This document shows positions 63,108 through 64,000 of a stretch of DNA of 64,000 nucleotides, piece by piece. The notes below the pieces were generated by a model. The model made no database searches. It saw only the letters and a program-made list of their open reading frames with translations, and was not told where the DNA came from. This DNA is from Sphingomonas sp. TZW2008 (GTDB lineage: Bacteria > Pseudomonadota > Alphaproteobacteria > Sphingomonadales > Sphingomonadaceae): contig NZ_BDJB01000009.1 in NCBI RefSeq assembly GCF_002117915.1, forward strand, positions 98,822 to 162,821. Direction: 5' to 3'. Position 1 is the stretch's first letter. The number at the start of each line of letters is the position of its first letter. A program made the position numbers and the translations under genes.

Positions 63108-63194
63108 GAAGAGCTGACGCGAACTGTCTGAGTCGGGTTGCGACGGACAGCTGTGGAAGCTGTGGATAAGTTGGTCTCGGGTGGTGATTAGCGC

Positions 63195-63335
63195 TTAGGA
63201 TAAAAAGCCTCCGAACAGCAGGACTGCGAGCGCCCATAGAGGTACCCAAACCCACAAGCTGTCAGTTTCGTAGTTCCACAGCCGACGCATCAAGCGACGG
63301 AAAGAGCAGCCAGCGATCGGCCGCGGCTCGTTCAC
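63195..63335 (-). CDS. 46-aa single-TM protein with GTG start
   Basis: The frame, read by eye, encodes MNEPRPIAGCSFRRLMRRLW and then a TM helix (WVWVPLWALAVLLFGGF). The GTG at 63335 overlaps the stop of the upstream gene (GTGA), and GGAAGGA stands seven bases before it. The coupling supports translation. Confidence 0.55.
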   Translation of the reverse strand: MNEPRPIAGCSFRRLMRRLWNYETDSLWVWVPLWALAVLLFGGFLS

Positions 63336-63520
63336 GCGCGTCCTTCCCCGCTCATAAGCAACTCCAGCTTGGTAGCGATCTCCTTGAAACGGACGACTCC
63401 ACCGACGTCACCCATCATAGCCAGCGCGCCGATACGTTCGGCGATCCACATCGGGGCCATCATTCCATGCTGACGCTCGATCGCTATGGCTTCAGCCCAC
63501 CGTTCCTGATCTGACGTCAT
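63332..63520 (-). CDS. Small conserved-looking protein (DUF6961-like)
   Basis: The 62-aa product starts MTSDQERWAEAIAIERQHG, has WIAERIGALAMMGDVGGVVRF in the middle (read in parts), and ends LELLMSGEGRA. This pattern resembles small helical proteins of sphingomonads annotated DUF6961, by memory only. The ATG at 63520 precedes the conserved part. It is coupled to the TM protein downstream by GTGA. Confidence 0.6.
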   Translation of the reverse strand: MTSDQERWAEAIAIERQHGMMAPMWIAERIGALAMMGDVGGVVRFKEIATKLELLMSGEGRA

Positions 63521-63573
63521 GAAGCGACCCATACGGCATTGCGGCAATAGCGCAGCTAAGCCACAAAGTTACG

Positions 63574-63870
63574 ATGCGAGAGTTTGTTCTCCTACCCGTC
63601 TTTATCGCCGCTGCCGTTTGCGCGGTTCCGCTACTCGGTCTTGTACTGATTGCGCTTGCAGTTGTGGCGGTGGTGATAATCACGTGGACGGCGATCGAAG
63701 GCTTGTTGATCTGGACCGGCGTGAGACCGTCCGTCGAAGCTGTCGAAACATTGCCCTGGTATGAGGAAGACATGCTGTGTTGGATCATGGCGGAAGAGAA
63801 GCGCGCACTAATCGCTGCTGAAGAGGCTCTGGTCAGGTCATCTGGGGGCGGTCTCAACGAGCGACATTGA
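63574..63870 (+). CDS. Small membrane protein, two-helix type
   Basis: The 98-aa product has two strongly hydrophobic stretches (about 4-24 and 25-47: LPVFIAAAVCAVPLLGLVL and VVAVVIITWTAIEGLLI). An acidic cytosolic tail with YEEDMLCWIMAEEKR follows. No clear ribosome site is seen. It lies divergent from the DUF6961-like gene. From here to the window end (63871-64000) I see no gene. Confidence 0.55.
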   Translation: MREFVLLPVFIAAAVCAVPLLGLVLIALAVVAVVIITWTAIEGLLIWTGVRPSVEAVETLPWYEEDMLCWIMAEEKRALIAAEEALVRSSGGGLNERH

Positions 63871-64000
63871 CGACAGGCGAGCCCCTTTGACCGGCTTCAA
63901 ATGCTGCATCGGTGGCCACGCCAGTATCTTTGCCACTTTAGGCTCAGGACTCGTTGATCACAGCCAGAAGATGACGGTTGCAGCGAGGGCGACGGCGGAG

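Overview
The window is a high-GC bacterial chromosome segment. It very probably comes from an alphaproteobacterium of the Sphingomonadales, Sphingomonas-like. The basis is the gene complement: a PEP-phosphotransferase with a GAF domain, an NDUFS4-type complex I subunit, DUF3667, DUF4893 and SWFGD/DUF2171 proteins, a CYP153-type P450, and the miaB/phoH/ybeY/corC gene order. No 16S gene is present, so the genus is an inference.

Positions 1-13,000 hold housekeeping genes, almost all on the + strand. They are yebC, ruvC, ruvA, a GFA-family protein, a ParA-type ATPase and ruvB, mostly joined by short overlaps. These are followed by ptsP, a RodZ-like membrane regulator, cpoB (tol-pal accessory), tilS and ftsH, and then a clear terminator. 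A HerA-like ATPase runs off the left edge.

Positions 13,000-24,200 carry DUF3667, a P450, a two-gene ABC exporter, queG, a lipoprotein/EI24 pair, a PfkB sugar kinase, the helicase hrpB and an NDUFS4-like subunit. Positions 24,200-31,300 hold the minus-strand set corC, ybeY, phoH, miaB and plsC. A large secreted serralysin-type metalloprotease with its own terminator is wedged between miaB and phoH.

Positions 31,300-51,700 hold transport, detoxification and envelope genes, one tRNA-Ala(CGC), and a striking Gly/Gln/Tyr-rich disordered protein with SWFGD and DUF2171 domains. An isocitrate lyase locus is divergent from its probable ScfR/RamB-type regulator, and two near-identical 24-25 bp direct repeats lie between them. 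TonB, GST and dienelactone hydrolase genes follow.

At 51,848 a 3' fragment of tRNA-Glu marks the left end of an integrated element of visibly lower GC that continues past 64,000. It begins with inverted repeats and a tyrosine integrase. An overlapping chain follows: small DNA-binding proteins, a CHC2/Toprim primase, a RepA-like helicase with iteron-like repeats inside its 3' end, and an HGG-motif protein. No capsid or conjugation genes are seen, so it looks like a self-replicating satellite or integrative element. The right part carries apparent cargo: a three-gene secreted M48-peptidase operon, a SRAP-type DNA-protein crosslink protein, and several small unknowns.

A pattern across the window is that four genes (ruvC, hrpB, a barstar homologue and a DUF4893 lipoprotein) have their best start at a CTG codon 6-8 bases after a purine-rich Shine-Dalgarno-like sequence, near or overlapping the end of another gene.
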